From positions 1-38,289 of IMG/VR virus record IMGVR_UViG_3300017760_000023: 38,289 bases of DNA; one strand, given 5' to 3'. Shown one piece after another: positions 1-8,876 of the stretch. Both the position numbers and the translations under genes were made by a program. This DNA is from a virus. Every line of letters starts with the position of its first letter. The first letter of the stretch is position 1. The notes beneath the pieces are model-generated. The model was not told the DNA's origin. It did not search any database and worked only from the letters and a program-made list of their open reading frames with translations.

Positions 1-1948
1 CACCATCTGATATACTACCAAATCGATGTTTAGTAGCTGTTGCACTTGAGGCTTGTTCAGCACCCTCTAACAATGAATCGTAACCTCTGAATGTACCAGA
101 CCTTCCAATAAGTGCAAATGATATGGCCACTACTGAAGTAAACGATGGTGAGAAAGCAGAAATACTACTACCGTCTTGAGAAGCTCCTGTGAACAATGTT
201 ACTTTTATCACATAAGTGTCTGCATCTGGTGCATTAAATGTACTTGCTAAACTTGTGAAAGCAATATCACCAGAAGCATTTTGTGATTGGTCTCCTCCAG
301 CATCAGGTGAACTTCTATCAACATCATCACCAATTTGTGTGCTCGTATCCTCATCATCAAATAATTCATATCTAGCGGAAGCGGCTGCGAACCCTTGCCA
401 ATTAAATGCAACCGTAAGTGAATTACTATTTGTATTGTTACCAGCTATGTCTGGTGTTCCAACACTAAAAATTCGTGGCATATAATCAACTGCTACAGCA
501 CAATCTGTAGCTGTTTGTTGACTTGAGTTACCATCAACCGTGTATCTGACGGTGGCATCACCGACGGCACTTCCTGCTGAGACCGTTGGTTGTGTTGTTG
601 TTTGAGAACTAGGTGTTAAATCACCTGATAAAGCTATGGCACCAGCTGAGTCAGCTTGTTCCGTGTATGTCCCTTGTGTTACGTTGTCTGTTCTGGTCGT
701 TGGTGCACTAAAAGTAAAACTTGTTGGGTAATTACCAGTATCATTATTATTCGTTGTAGAATAAATCGTTCTTGATGTGGGATTGATTATGTTTTTACTT
801 GTTGTGAGTAGAGGAAATATATCAAACGCATTTGATGTTGCAGTATCACTACCATCGAAAGCTTTTACCTTGACGGATAACGTAGTTGAGGCCTGGTCAG
901 GTGCAGTAAATGTTTGATTTTGATTAGTTACTTTTGTAATCGTTGAATTAGTTCCATGGTCATTACTTAACAAAACAGAATTATCTGAGGCTTGTATCAA
1001 ATCAACATCAACACCACTACTGAATCCTTGGTGTGTAACAGAGGTGTTTATTGTGGCTTGAGAGTTTACATCACTAGGGTTACCTATACTAACTGCTTTA
1101 GTATAATGTATTTCATGCAAGACTTGTGTTGCTGTTGCTGAATTTCTAGCTTGAGTAGGGTTACCATCTACTCTGAGATTTATTGAAAATTGACCAGGAC
1201 CCTTATAAGTAATTGCAGGTGAAGCATCACTAACTGCGGTCAAGGTTACTGTATCAGCATCGGAACCTTCACCGCTGTTTAAACCATCACTATCACCGTC
1301 TTCTTTAGCAAATGTCCAATTATAATGGTCTATAGCATTTGAATTACCAATAGATGATATCGTGTGTTCGATTACAGTTGATGTACTGCTGGCCGCTACG
1401 GTAGGTGTTGATGAGGCATCAGGGTCTGTTACGGCGACTGAGACAATAGCATCGTGATAATTAATATTCGTTCCGTCTTGAGTTAAGAAACCTAATCTTA
1501 ATCTTGGTGTGTAGGTGTCATCGGTAAGAGCTAAACTCGAAAAAGTAACAGATACAGTACCTGAACTAGGACTACCAGTTTCAGTATCATCAACATTACC
1601 ACCACTATCAATAAGTTGAACCGTGTGAGTACCTGCTTGTGTTGTATCAAAAGCTACTGTTAAGTTTTCACCATCAACAATATTGAAATCTGAGGTTCCT
1701 GCTGGTGTTGTAATGACAATACTACTGAACTCATCCGATGAAAAATCAGCATCGTAAAATTCTGAAATAGCGTACGGTGAGGCTATAAGATTTGACCTTG
1801 CGGTTGTTTGAGCACCACTACCATCAACGACCGAACCTGAAGCGAATGTTTCTGATTGGACTTTTAATGAAAGATTATCTCTACTAGCCGATGATTGATT
1901 ATCGGCTATCGCTCCCATTGATAACTGACCTGAACTTGGTAAAGCCAT
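1..1948 (-). CDS. Ig-like repeat tail fibre/adhesin protein (partial, 3' end outside window)
   Basis: The minus-strand frame is open from an ATG at 1948 to the left edge, about 649 codons with no stop, so the C-terminus is missing. The N-terminus (MALPSSGQLSMGAIADNQ) resembles the short Pro-Ser-Ser-Gly opening I recall from many marine phage fibre and minor tail proteins. The rest is rich in Ser, Thr, Asp, Gly and Val with repeated beta-sandwich-like stretches (for example SVAVTDPDASSTPTV), which suggests tandem Ig/cadherin-like domains; no catalytic motif is visible. Its ATG overlaps the stop of the S74 fibre gene (TAATG), so the two are probably translationally coupled and form one receptor-binding unit. 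Family-level function is likely; the exact role is inferred. Confidence 0.8.
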   Translation of the reverse strand, partial: MALPSSGQLSMGAIADNQSSASRDNLSLKVQSETFASGSVVDGSGAQTTARSNLIASPYAISEFYDADFSSDEFSSIVITTPAGTSDFNIVDGENLTVAFDTTQAGTHTVQLIDSGGNVDDTETGSPSSGTVSVTFSSLALTDDTYTPRLRLGFLTQDGTNINYHDAIVSVAVTDPDASSTPTVAASSTSTVIEHTISSIGNSNAIDHYNWTFAKEDGDSDGLNSGEGSDADTVTLTAVSDASPAITYKGPGQFSINLRVDGNPTQARNSATATQVLHEIHYTKAVSIGNPSDVNSQATINTSVTHQGFSSGVDVDLIQASDNSVLLSNDHGTNSTITKVTNQNQTFTAPDQASTTLSVKVKAFDGSDTATSNAFDIFPLLTTSKNIINPTSRTIYSTTNNNDTGNYPTSFTFSAPTTRTDNVTQGTYTEQADSAGAIALSGDLTPSSQTTTQPTVSAGSAVGDATVRYTVDGNSSQQTATDCAVAVDYMPRIFSVGTPDIAGNNTNSNSLTVAFNWQGFAAASARYELFDDEDTSTQIGDDVDRSSPDAGGDQSQNASGDIAFTSLASTFNAPDADTYVIKVTLFTGASQDGSSISAFSPSFTSVVAISFALIGRSGTFRGYDSLLEGAEQASSATATKHRFGSISDG

Positions 1949-4900
1949 TATAACTCCTCAAGTTTTTTCTTTAAATCATCAATCTGTTTTTGTTGTTCTT
2001 TGATTGCCTCTACCAAAACAGGTATAAGTTTTGAATATGAAACATTTAATGATTTATCTCCTAGTCGTAAGTTTTCTCTTTCCTTCACAATTGGTTCTAG
2101 TCCACTCACTTCACGAACTTCTTGAGCTATAAAACCTATATCATGTCCTTCGCCATCATACTCTTTATACCAATCAAACTCAACACCTTTTAGTTTTTTG
2201 ATTTTATCAATACTATTTGTAATTGGTATGATGTTTGTTTTAAATCTTTTATCAGAGGTAATTGATGTTGCAAAAGCAGTTATATCACCTCGTGTTGATA
2301 ATGCTCCTGCATCACTTAGTGTCATATCTAGTGTCGATTGATTACCAGCAAAAAACTTTAAAAGACTAGAAGCATGATGGATTTCAGCAACCGTTCCAAA
2401 TTCTATCCCACTTCCCGCAGCTACTTCGACTTCACCCGAAGAAACTAATTTATTACCAGTGATAGTTTGTGTTGAAGTTAATGTACCCCCTGCTATCGTA
2501 GTTTTTGGTGCACTACCTCTTGTTTTAACAACGAGTGAACCTGTAATTGTGGCTTCACCTAGAATATCGACTTGATTAGGAACACTACCATCAACTTTAA
2601 AATAAGAATTAGGTGAAGTTTCTAAAGTTCCGTCACTTAAAAATACAGCTTGAAAACCACCAGGAGCCATTTCTGTTAAATTGTTTTGTGGTGTGTGTAT
2701 CGATTGTTTGAAAAATACGTCAAAAGTATTGTTTAAACTATTTGTGTTGGTTTTTGAGCCTACTACATATTCTTCTGTAATATTATTGTTTGTAACGGTT
2801 AGGGCATTTAATTTCCAATAATATTTGTGATTCGAACTAGGTGTATGTATTGTGCTTACGGTTATATTAGCTGTCTTAACGGTTAAAAAATCGTGAGGTA
2901 ATGTTGTATCTATCGTGTGTGTCTCGATAACTGCATCACTATCATCATTGTTGATTAACTGAATGTTTCCTGTAACCGTAACATTACCAGCAACTTCACC
3001 TCCATTACCCAAAGTCACTAATGATTTAAGACCAAGAACAGCAGTGCTTTTATATTTTATACCACTCGATAGAGTATTACCATTATTAGGGTCAGAACTT
3101 CCAACCAGAAATGTTGTTGCTCCATTATTATATCCGAAACTAGCAGAAGTTTGTGCACTACTATTATGACCTACTACAATTTCTTGTCCATAAGTGCTAC
3201 CTTCAGTACCTCCCGTGAAGTTAAACGTATTACTACCTCCTCCCCCCAAAACTTGAGATGAAGGAGTAAATTCTGGTACGATTTGTGCTTGTTTACTACC
3301 TGAAGTTAAAAAGAATCCTTCTGTTCCTTCTCCTGCATTCATTTCTACCGTAAAGTTACTTTCGGCACTATTGATTATTTTATCACCATCAATTAGCCAT
3401 CTGAAACTACCTGAACCTATCTCTCCACTTTCTGCTGTTATTGTACCTGCTATACTAGCTCCCTGAGCTTGAATGTTACCTCCTGTATCAACACTAAATG
3501 AAGGATAATTCATTTCTAAACCAGCTGATGTACCTCGTATAAAACTCGAACCATTTTGTAAATTAAAATCACCACTACCTGTTAAGAATATACCATCTGA
3601 ACTTAAATCACCTGGAGCTGTTGAACCTAAAGCTATAGTACCACCTCTTGATGATGATACTCTTAGTGATGTAGTATTTAAATCAAATGAATTTGCATTA
3701 ACTGTTAAGTTACCACTTGAATTTGTAAATACAAATTTATCTTTGAGACTAAAATCACCATCACTATTAAGAAAAAAACCTGTAGTAGAACCACCGTGAA
3801 CACCAGGATTAGTAAATAATTTATTTGATTCCATAATGATACCACCAATAGAACCACTTGTTGCTTGTATTAGACCAGATAAAAATACATTTTCACTAGC
3901 CAAACCAAATCCAGGATTATTTGGTAATGAAACACTCTTACCTATCGCAGAACCAACAAACCCACTCAAATCACCAATCACCAATTTACGTTTCATATCA
4001 TAGATGCCACTACCTGTTCTCTCAATCATCTCTATAAAAGGTGTAGCGCCAGTGGTCGGATTAGCGTTTATTTCTATAAATCCACTACCTGTGGTGTTAT
4101 TTCCTGTTCCACCTAAGAAACGACCAGTAGAAACTAAAACTTGACCCTCGGTATAATCTTCTGCAGGTGATACCAAGCCAAATAAAAATGCACTATCCTT
4201 GTCTAATACATTTATCTGTGCATTATTGGAGTGGGATGCTTTCGCTGTTCCATCCACTCCTCTGTGAACCTCTATTATTGTTGAACTTGGTGAACCACTT
4301 ACCATCATTAATTCATCGTCAATTTTTATTAATTGTTTGTCAAGTGTTCTAGCATCAGCTTGGTCTACAGTCAAAGATGTTTGTGTTGCATTTATGGCAC
4401 CATTTAAATCTAAGCCTGAATTAGTAGGTGCATCTATAAAATCCGATTGACCAAATGACCTTGTCACATGAAGAATACCAGTAAAGTCTGTATCGTTTGA
4501 TGGGTCTGCTCTACTAATAGATGTGATTTGCATAAACTCTTTACTGAAACCAGTACCAGTTATTTTCTTTGCGAAAATAATCTCGTCGACCTCAAATCCA
4601 CTCGCATTATCTACCGCTATGGCTGTTTGTGATGAGGAGATGGAAGAACTCATTACAGTAGAGTTAGCCACGTATAATCTACCACCAACTGCGTTTACAG
4701 TTTCTTTTTCAAATGTGGTGGTTTTCAGAGTTCCTCTTATTCTTATATTTTCAAACTCAGCGCTACCATTACCCAACGCACTTATCCTAAAACCTTTTAG
4801 TCGAGTTGCAAAATCTGAAGTCTGAATATTACCAGACGAGTCTAATAAAAGATTACTAGAACTAATAGCATTTGATGTTAAAGTAAATCCACCTATTGTT

Positions 4901-7713
4901 CCGCCTGTTGCGGTTATATTAGCTGCGGTGACTGCTCCGGCATTGGTTACTTTAAATACCGAACTTGCACCTAATGCAATTCCGTCTGTTCCAACGTGGA
5001 CACCTGTATTGCTATCCGTTAAACTTGCTTTTGCACCAATTCTTAATTTTTTGTTCGATGAGTCAAGTGCTACAAAGTTTGCACCTGTACCAACTGATAA
5101 TGCTGAACTACCAATGTCAAATCCACCAATCGTTCCACCAGCTTCTGCGGTAATCGTACCTTGCATAACAACATCACCATCAGGTTGTAGATGAAAGTTT
5201 GAAGAGCTTATTTCTACATTACCAAGCGCACCACTTACGAATTGTGATGTGCCACCCAAGAAAAATCTTGATGTTTTTAAATCAAACGAACTGCTATTAT
5301 CATTATCAGCATCGTCGGTTCTGAATTTAAAAAAGGACTCATTGGCTCCTGTGTTTCCATCATGTATTTCTAAACCTGCTCCATTATATGTATCTTGTGT
5401 TTCACCACCAGGTGCAACAGAACCACTCCATATAAAGAAACCACCGCCCGTTCCAGCCCTAGCATCTTTAAAACCCGTATACCCAATTGCTCGAATGAAT
5501 GCTGAGTTACCTCCAACTATCTCTACACCTTGACCTTGAACATTACCTACTGTAATTGTTCCGTTGACTAAATTGTCCTCACCTTGGATAAGTAATGCTT
5601 GTCCTTCTACGTCAACATCATCAACTAATGTAACCTCTTCAGCTTCATTATTGTTTACATCATAGTATTGTAATATAAATTGAAACTTGTCCGGCCTTTG
5701 TGTGTTCGTAGGTATTGGAACTCTTACCTTTACGTTATCAGGTGAAAAACCTGTATCTAATGCTGGTCGTAGTGATATATCAGAAATAAACCACTCACCT
5801 GATTCTACTCTAAATTGTAATGTGGTATCTGAATTTGTTATTTGGCTCTCTTTAAATGGAACTCTAAAAGTATGAGAGACCTTACCATAATCCACTTTAT
5901 CTGGCGATTCTTCAGTTAGTTCAAGACCGACAACATTTCCAAATTCATCTTTTATTGTTTTTCCAAATGAGGTTGGGTCAGAATACTTTGGATTTGTATC
6001 TGGTGGTATTTGTGAACCTGATATATGAAACTTGATAGAAGCAGTGTTTTTTACCGAATTATCTTGTTGTACTTTTCTACCTTTTTTTCCAACAATTCTC
6101 ATAGATAAAGTATAAACTACGTCTTTAGTAACTTCAAAGTTAGTGTCTGTTTTGAGTGAAAATCTACCTACATCATCTTTTTGACTAAGACTACCTGATA
6201 AATTGACCGCATCTACAATTTCACTTGAATCAAAGGTAGTTTCTAAATTAGAATTACTCTCCCAATATTTTGTTATATGAGCTTGGCTTTGTATATAACC
6301 AGTCCTTAAAACTCCAGACGGCGAGTCAGTATCAATCATTAGTTGAGGTGATTCTAGTACGGTATCTAATAAAACAGGAAAATCACTAACTTGAGTTTTG
6401 CTACCACCTGATACCCTCAGCCTATAAACATCACCACTAAAAGTACGTAAATTATTAAGTGTCATATCTATAAAAGAGTCAAACGCAAAAGAGGATGTTT
6501 CAGACGTACTAAGTTCTTGAAATGACATGGTGAAATCAGCTCGTGGTGAGCCGGGCGTCTCTAATGATGCATATGGATGATTACCAAAATCTGCTAGGTA
6601 ATATAGTACTTCAGCACCATCTCCGTGTTGAAGATAAAATGGCTCTTTTACGTGTATCTCTTTGTCATTGACAACACGTTCTATAGAACCAGTGTAATCT
6701 GATATAAATATCTTTGCTCCCTCTAACTCAGGTCCCGCTGCTAAGTCTAATTGTGATGGAAATGAGTTAAGGCCTGTTCCGATTCCTACATTACCACTAC
6801 CACCAACATATTGTTTTGGATTGTAAACAATAATAGATGAGGATGGGATTCTAATCTCTCCTCCGGCCATATCTGATGTGAATAGTGAGCCAGTAGAAAA
6901 TATTTTCATTTGTGGTGGTTCTTCTGATGCGAATAGATTTGTAGAACTGACTTTTGCTAAAATGCTTGGTCTTTTTACCTCACCTGTCTTGAAAGCTTTA
7001 AGATTCGAAAGTTCTGTGAAATCACCACCTGGTGCATTTTTTATTGTTGATGTTTCTTCTTGAGTGTTTGTGGTGTCTGTTCCAGCTGGTGCTCCACCAG
7101 CCGTGCTTGTTGGGTCTGGAAAATATCTATCTCCAGCATTAAGTGAGAAACCTGATATACCACTACCTGATATTGTTGTTGTGGTTATTGAATTACTACC
7201 AATTGGTATTAATCTTTTCTTAAGAGTCTCATTAGTTGTGACGGATGGTTTTTTGTAAAATAAAATTGGTGAAGTATTAGTGGTTTTTGAGACATCAAGA
7301 TTAATTGTTTTACGATACCTTACATTATATCTACCAACAAACTCAGATGGGACATTAATTTTTTCATTATCTAATTCACCTAAAATAATTAATTCGGCTT
7401 TACCACCTACGTTGACTGGTGGTGAATATACCTCCACAGTAAAATAGGTAAAAGGTAAAGTAGGAAGTGAATTATTATACCTATATCTTACAGGTGTGAT
7501 GAATACTGGTGTTCCATTAGCATCTAAAATTTCAGCTTTAAGCTTTACACCTTGTTTTAATAAATCTGAGCCGAATACCTTAAATGATGCACGACCTTGT
7601 CCGAAAGTATCAGGTATGTCTTGCACCACGATAAATTCATTATTATCGTCTTGTAAGAAAACCTCTACTTCGTTAAGATTTTGTTTTATTAAACGGCGGG
7701 GGAGAACACCCAT
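1948..7713 (-). CDS. Long tail fibre protein with C-terminal S74 intramolecular chaperone
   Basis: This 1921-aa protein begins with a phage-type N-terminal region (MGVLPRRLIKQNLNEVEVFL), probably the virion-attachment part. Gly-Ser-rich beta repeats follow. Variants of G-x-I-G-G-F recur near residues 858, 938, 1284 and 1430, a pattern seen in trimeric fibres. The C-terminus is a peptidase S74 domain: SDKRFKTN at 1820-1827, then GFIAQEV and a final Lys/Glu coiled coil. In this family the Ser (here S1820) and Lys (here K1825) form the self-cleavage dyad, and the chaperone is released after the fibre trimerises. A clear AGGAG lies 7 nt before the ATG. The gene is first after the DNA-metabolism block and has its own upstream non-coding region. 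Strong call as a fibre; the receptor is unknown. Confidence 0.92.
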   Translation of the reverse strand: MGVLPRRLIKQNLNEVEVFLQDDNNEFIVVQDIPDTFGQGRASFKVFGSDLLKQGVKLKAEILDANGTPVFITPVRYRYNNSLPTLPFTYFTVEVYSPPVNVGGKAELIILGELDNEKINVPSEFVGRYNVRYRKTINLDVSKTTNTSPILFYKKPSVTTNETLKKRLIPIGSNSITTTTISGSGISGFSLNAGDRYFPDPTSTAGGAPAGTDTTNTQEETSTIKNAPGGDFTELSNLKAFKTGEVKRPSILAKVSSTNLFASEEPPQMKIFSTGSLFTSDMAGGEIRIPSSSIIVYNPKQYVGGSGNVGIGTGLNSFPSQLDLAAGPELEGAKIFISDYTGSIERVVNDKEIHVKEPFYLQHGDGAEVLYYLADFGNHPYASLETPGSPRADFTMSFQELSTSETSSFAFDSFIDMTLNNLRTFSGDVYRLRVSGGSKTQVSDFPVLLDTVLESPQLMIDTDSPSGVLRTGYIQSQAHITKYWESNSNLETTFDSSEIVDAVNLSGSLSQKDDVGRFSLKTDTNFEVTKDVVYTLSMRIVGKKGRKVQQDNSVKNTASIKFHISGSQIPPDTNPKYSDPTSFGKTIKDEFGNVVGLELTEESPDKVDYGKVSHTFRVPFKESQITNSDTTLQFRVESGEWFISDISLRPALDTGFSPDNVKVRVPIPTNTQRPDKFQFILQYYDVNNNEAEEVTLVDDVDVEGQALLIQGEDNLVNGTITVGNVQGQGVEIVGGNSAFIRAIGYTGFKDARAGTGGGFFIWSGSVAPGGETQDTYNGAGLEIHDGNTGANESFFKFRTDDADNDNSSSFDLKTSRFFLGGTSQFVSGALGNVEISSSNFHLQPDGDVVMQGTITAEAGGTIGGFDIGSSALSVGTGANFVALDSSNKKLRIGAKASLTDSNTGVHVGTDGIALGASSVFKVTNAGAVTAANITATGGTIGGFTLTSNAISSSNLLLDSSGNIQTSDFATRLKGFRISALGNGSAEFENIRIRGTLKTTTFEKETVNAVGGRLYVANSTVMSSSISSSQTAIAVDNASGFEVDEIIFAKKITGTGFSKEFMQITSISRADPSNDTDFTGILHVTRSFGQSDFIDAPTNSGLDLNGAINATQTSLTVDQADARTLDKQLIKIDDELMMVSGSPSSTIIEVHRGVDGTAKASHSNNAQINVLDKDSAFLFGLVSPAEDYTEGQVLVSTGRFLGGTGNNTTGSGFIEINANPTTGATPFIEMIERTGSGIYDMKRKLVIGDLSGFVGSAIGKSVSLPNNPGFGLASENVFLSGLIQATSGSIGGIIMESNKLFTNPGVHGGSTTGFFLNSDGDFSLKDKFVFTNSSGNLTVNANSFDLNTTSLRVSSSRGGTIALGSTAPGDLSSDGIFLTGSGDFNLQNGSSFIRGTSAGLEMNYPSFSVDTGGNIQAQGASIAGTITAESGEIGSGSFRWLIDGDKIINSAESNFTVEMNAGEGTEGFFLTSGSKQAQIVPEFTPSSQVLGGGGSNTFNFTGGTEGSTYGQEIVVGHNSSAQTSASFGYNNGATTFLVGSSDPNNGNTLSSGIKYKSTAVLGLKSLVTLGNGGEVAGNVTVTGNIQLINNDDSDAVIETHTIDTTLPHDFLTVKTANITVSTIHTPSSNHKYYWKLNALTVTNNNITEEYVVGSKTNTNSLNNTFDVFFKQSIHTPQNNLTEMAPGGFQAVFLSDGTLETSPNSYFKVDGSVPNQVDILGEATITGSLVVKTRGSAPKTTIAGGTLTSTQTITGNKLVSSGEVEVAAGSGIEFGTVAEIHHASSLLKFFAGNQSTLDMTLSDAGALSTRGDITAFATSITSDKRFKTNIIPITNSIDKIKKLKGVEFDWYKEYDGEGHDIGFIAQEVREVSGLEPIVKERENLRLGDKSLNVSYSKLIPVLVEAIKEQQKQIDDLKKKLEEL

Positions 7714-7732
7714 TAAAAACTCCTATTTTAAA

Positions 7733-7739
7733 TAAATAT
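7733..7739 (-). promoter_or_regulatory. ATATTTA motif in the leader of the fibre gene
   Basis: The minus strand reads GGATATTTATTTAAAATAGG just before the ribosome binding site. The same ATATTTA core occurs in the other main intergenic gaps (12380, 24386, 27254). Its closeness to the start codon argues against it being the -10 element for this gene. Role unknown. Confidence 0.25.
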
Positions 7740-7791
7740 CCACTAAAAATATTATTGAAAAAATATAGTAAAAAAGTAGTTAAAATATAGT

Positions 7792-7799
7792 TATTTATA
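7792..7799 (-). promoter_or_regulatory. Candidate T4-type late promoter (TATAAATA) for the fibre gene
   Basis: The minus strand carries a perfect TATAAATA octamer about 80 nt upstream of the fibre ATG, in a non-coding stretch. T4-like phages use this -10 element with the gp55 sigma factor and no -35 box. It abuts the ATG of the opposing ribbon-helix-helix gene (7799). The same octamer also occurs inside coding sequence (for example 20642-20649 and 37651-37658), so position rather than presence supports the call. Confidence 0.45.
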
Positions 7800-7951
7800 T
7801 GGAAGACTTTGTAACAATTAAAATAAGAAAAGAATTCAGAGACCTGCTTAAGGAACATTGTAAAAAGCATGGCATCAAGATGTATGCCCTCTTAGAGCAA
7901 TTGATAAAAGAAAAATGCACTAGAACAATATTATATTCTAATCAAAAATAA
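7799..7951 (+). CDS. Small ribbon-helix-helix-like DNA-binding protein, plus strand
   Basis: This is a 50-aa frame (starts MEDFVTIKIRKEFRDLLKEH) on the strand opposite to every other gene here. The pattern is a short strand (VTIKIRKEF) then two helices (RDLLKEHCKKHG and MYALLEQLIKEKC), as in Arc/MetJ-type ribbon-helix-helix repressors and similar small proteins of T4-like phages. Such proteins dimerise and bind operators through the N-terminal strand. The ATG touches the TATAAATA octamer facing the fibre gene, and the 3' end overlaps the gp46 stop by 14 nt. I infer an early regulator that could repress itself or the divergent late promoter. No strong Shine-Dalgarno is visible. It is too short for most ORF filters, but the residue pattern is convincing. 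Confidence 0.7.
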   Translation: MEDFVTIKIRKEFRDLLKEHCKKHGIKMYALLEQLIKEKCTRTILYSNQK

Positions 7952-8870
7952 TATTACTGAAGTCTTTTTCTTTTTTAACCTCTAAGAGTGTGTCTACCGC
8001 ATCTCTCATAGAATCTATATGTGATACAATCAATGTGAATTGAAATTGTGATTTTAGATACTGAAATAGATTGTATACTGAATTTAGGTTATCTGAATCC
8101 ATTGTTCCCCAACCCTCATCGATAGCTAAGAAATTACTACGTGGTAGGTTAGATACATTTATTAGACCAACCCTAATTGCTAGAGAAGATATAAATCTTT
8201 CCATTCCACTTGAAAGTTCTAAAGGCCATATATTATCATTATCATAGACTATGTAATTATTGATATTTTTTCCATCCATTTCAAACACCATTTGGAAATC
8301 AACCAATTGAGATAATATGTTATTAACCTCACCCTCGATTGTTGGTAATGCTTTTGTTATGAGTTCGTATGGAACACCATCACGTTTCACTGCATCAAGA
8401 TAGTATTCGTAAGCCTCATATTTTTTCTCAAGGTCAGCCACCTTATCTATGTTATCTAATATATTTTTTCTCTTTGTATCTAAAACTTTTATTTCGGCAA
8501 AAACAGAATTTATCTCTTTGTTGACTTTGTCTAATTTATAGTTTGTATCACTTAAATTATCCTCTGTCGTTTGTATCTCTTTTTCAATATTAGAGTTGTA
8601 TACTATGTCTTGTTCTTGCTCATAATACTTTTGTATTTTTTCTTCGTTGAATTTTAATTGATTGATGTAATTTTTTTCTTTTTCATCCAACAATTGTGTA
8701 GATTGCTTTGACTCATTAATTAACGATGATATCTTATCAAAAGCTAGTTTTGTTTCTTGATAATCTATGTGTGCGTTTTCTATCTTTTTCCAATTGTTAT
8801 GAAACCAATCATTATATACATCAATTTTTAGTAATAAATCCTTAACTTTATTTTTGTCTTTATCAATTAT
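7938..8870 (-). CDS. gp46: C-terminal half of the gp46/SbcC (Rad50-like) ATPase, in the -1 frame of the gp47-gp46N gene
   Basis: This frame encodes the returning coiled coil and the C-terminal ATPase lobe. It carries the ABC signature ELSSGME, Walker B FLAIDEGWGTMD and the H-loop LIVSHIDS. The first start-like codon is a TTG at 8693 that lies inside the coiled coil. The frame is open without ATG or GTG further up to 8888, past the end of the preceding gene. The codons from 8868 downward continue the coiled coil just after the CxxC zinc hook. The half is therefore almost certainly made as a continuation of the upstream gene by a -1 shift at the A7 run, giving a protein of about 1049 aa, or the A7 run is a sequencing error. 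As a standalone product it would lack Walker A. Confidence 0.85.
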   Translation of the reverse strand: MIDKDKNKVKDLLLKIDVYNDWFHNNWKKIENAHIDYQETKLAFDKISSLINESKQSTQLLDEKEKNYINQLKFNEEKIQKYYEQEQDIVYNSNIEKEIQTTEDNLSDTNYKLDKVNKEINSVFAEIKVLDTKRKNILDNIDKVADLEKKYEAYEYYLDAVKRDGVPYELITKALPTIEGEVNNILSQLVDFQMVFEMDGKNINNYIVYDNDNIWPLELSSGMERFISSLAIRVGLINVSNLPRSNFLAIDEGWGTMDSDNLNSVYNLFQYLKSQFQFTLIVSHIDSMRDAVDTLLEVKKEKDFSNIIFD

Positions 8871-8876
8871 TTTTTT
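8867..8876 (-). other. Candidate -1 frameshift site (A AAA AAA then TAA) joining the two gp46 halves
   Basis: On the minus strand the zero frame reads ACA AAA AAA TAA. The heptamer A_AAA_AAA (8876-8870) is a textbook -1 slippery sequence, and the next zero-frame codon is the stop. Slipping back one base gives ATA ATT GAT and joins the open frame of the C-terminal ATPase half. The competing explanation is a missing A in a homopolymer. No stimulatory hairpin was evident by eye. Confidence 0.6.

Noticed and set aside
2963-7258. Many plus-strand frames of 60-100 codons opposite the fibre gene
   Set aside because: They are antisense shadows of the repetitive Ser/Thr/Gly-rich fibre coding sequence, without protein-like features or ribosome binding sites.
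7673-7870. 65-aa minus-strand frame upstream of the fibre gene
   Set aside because: Low-complexity Phe/Tyr/Asn-rich translation of AT-rich leader DNA; it overlaps the fibre start and the RHH gene, and has no family-like pattern.
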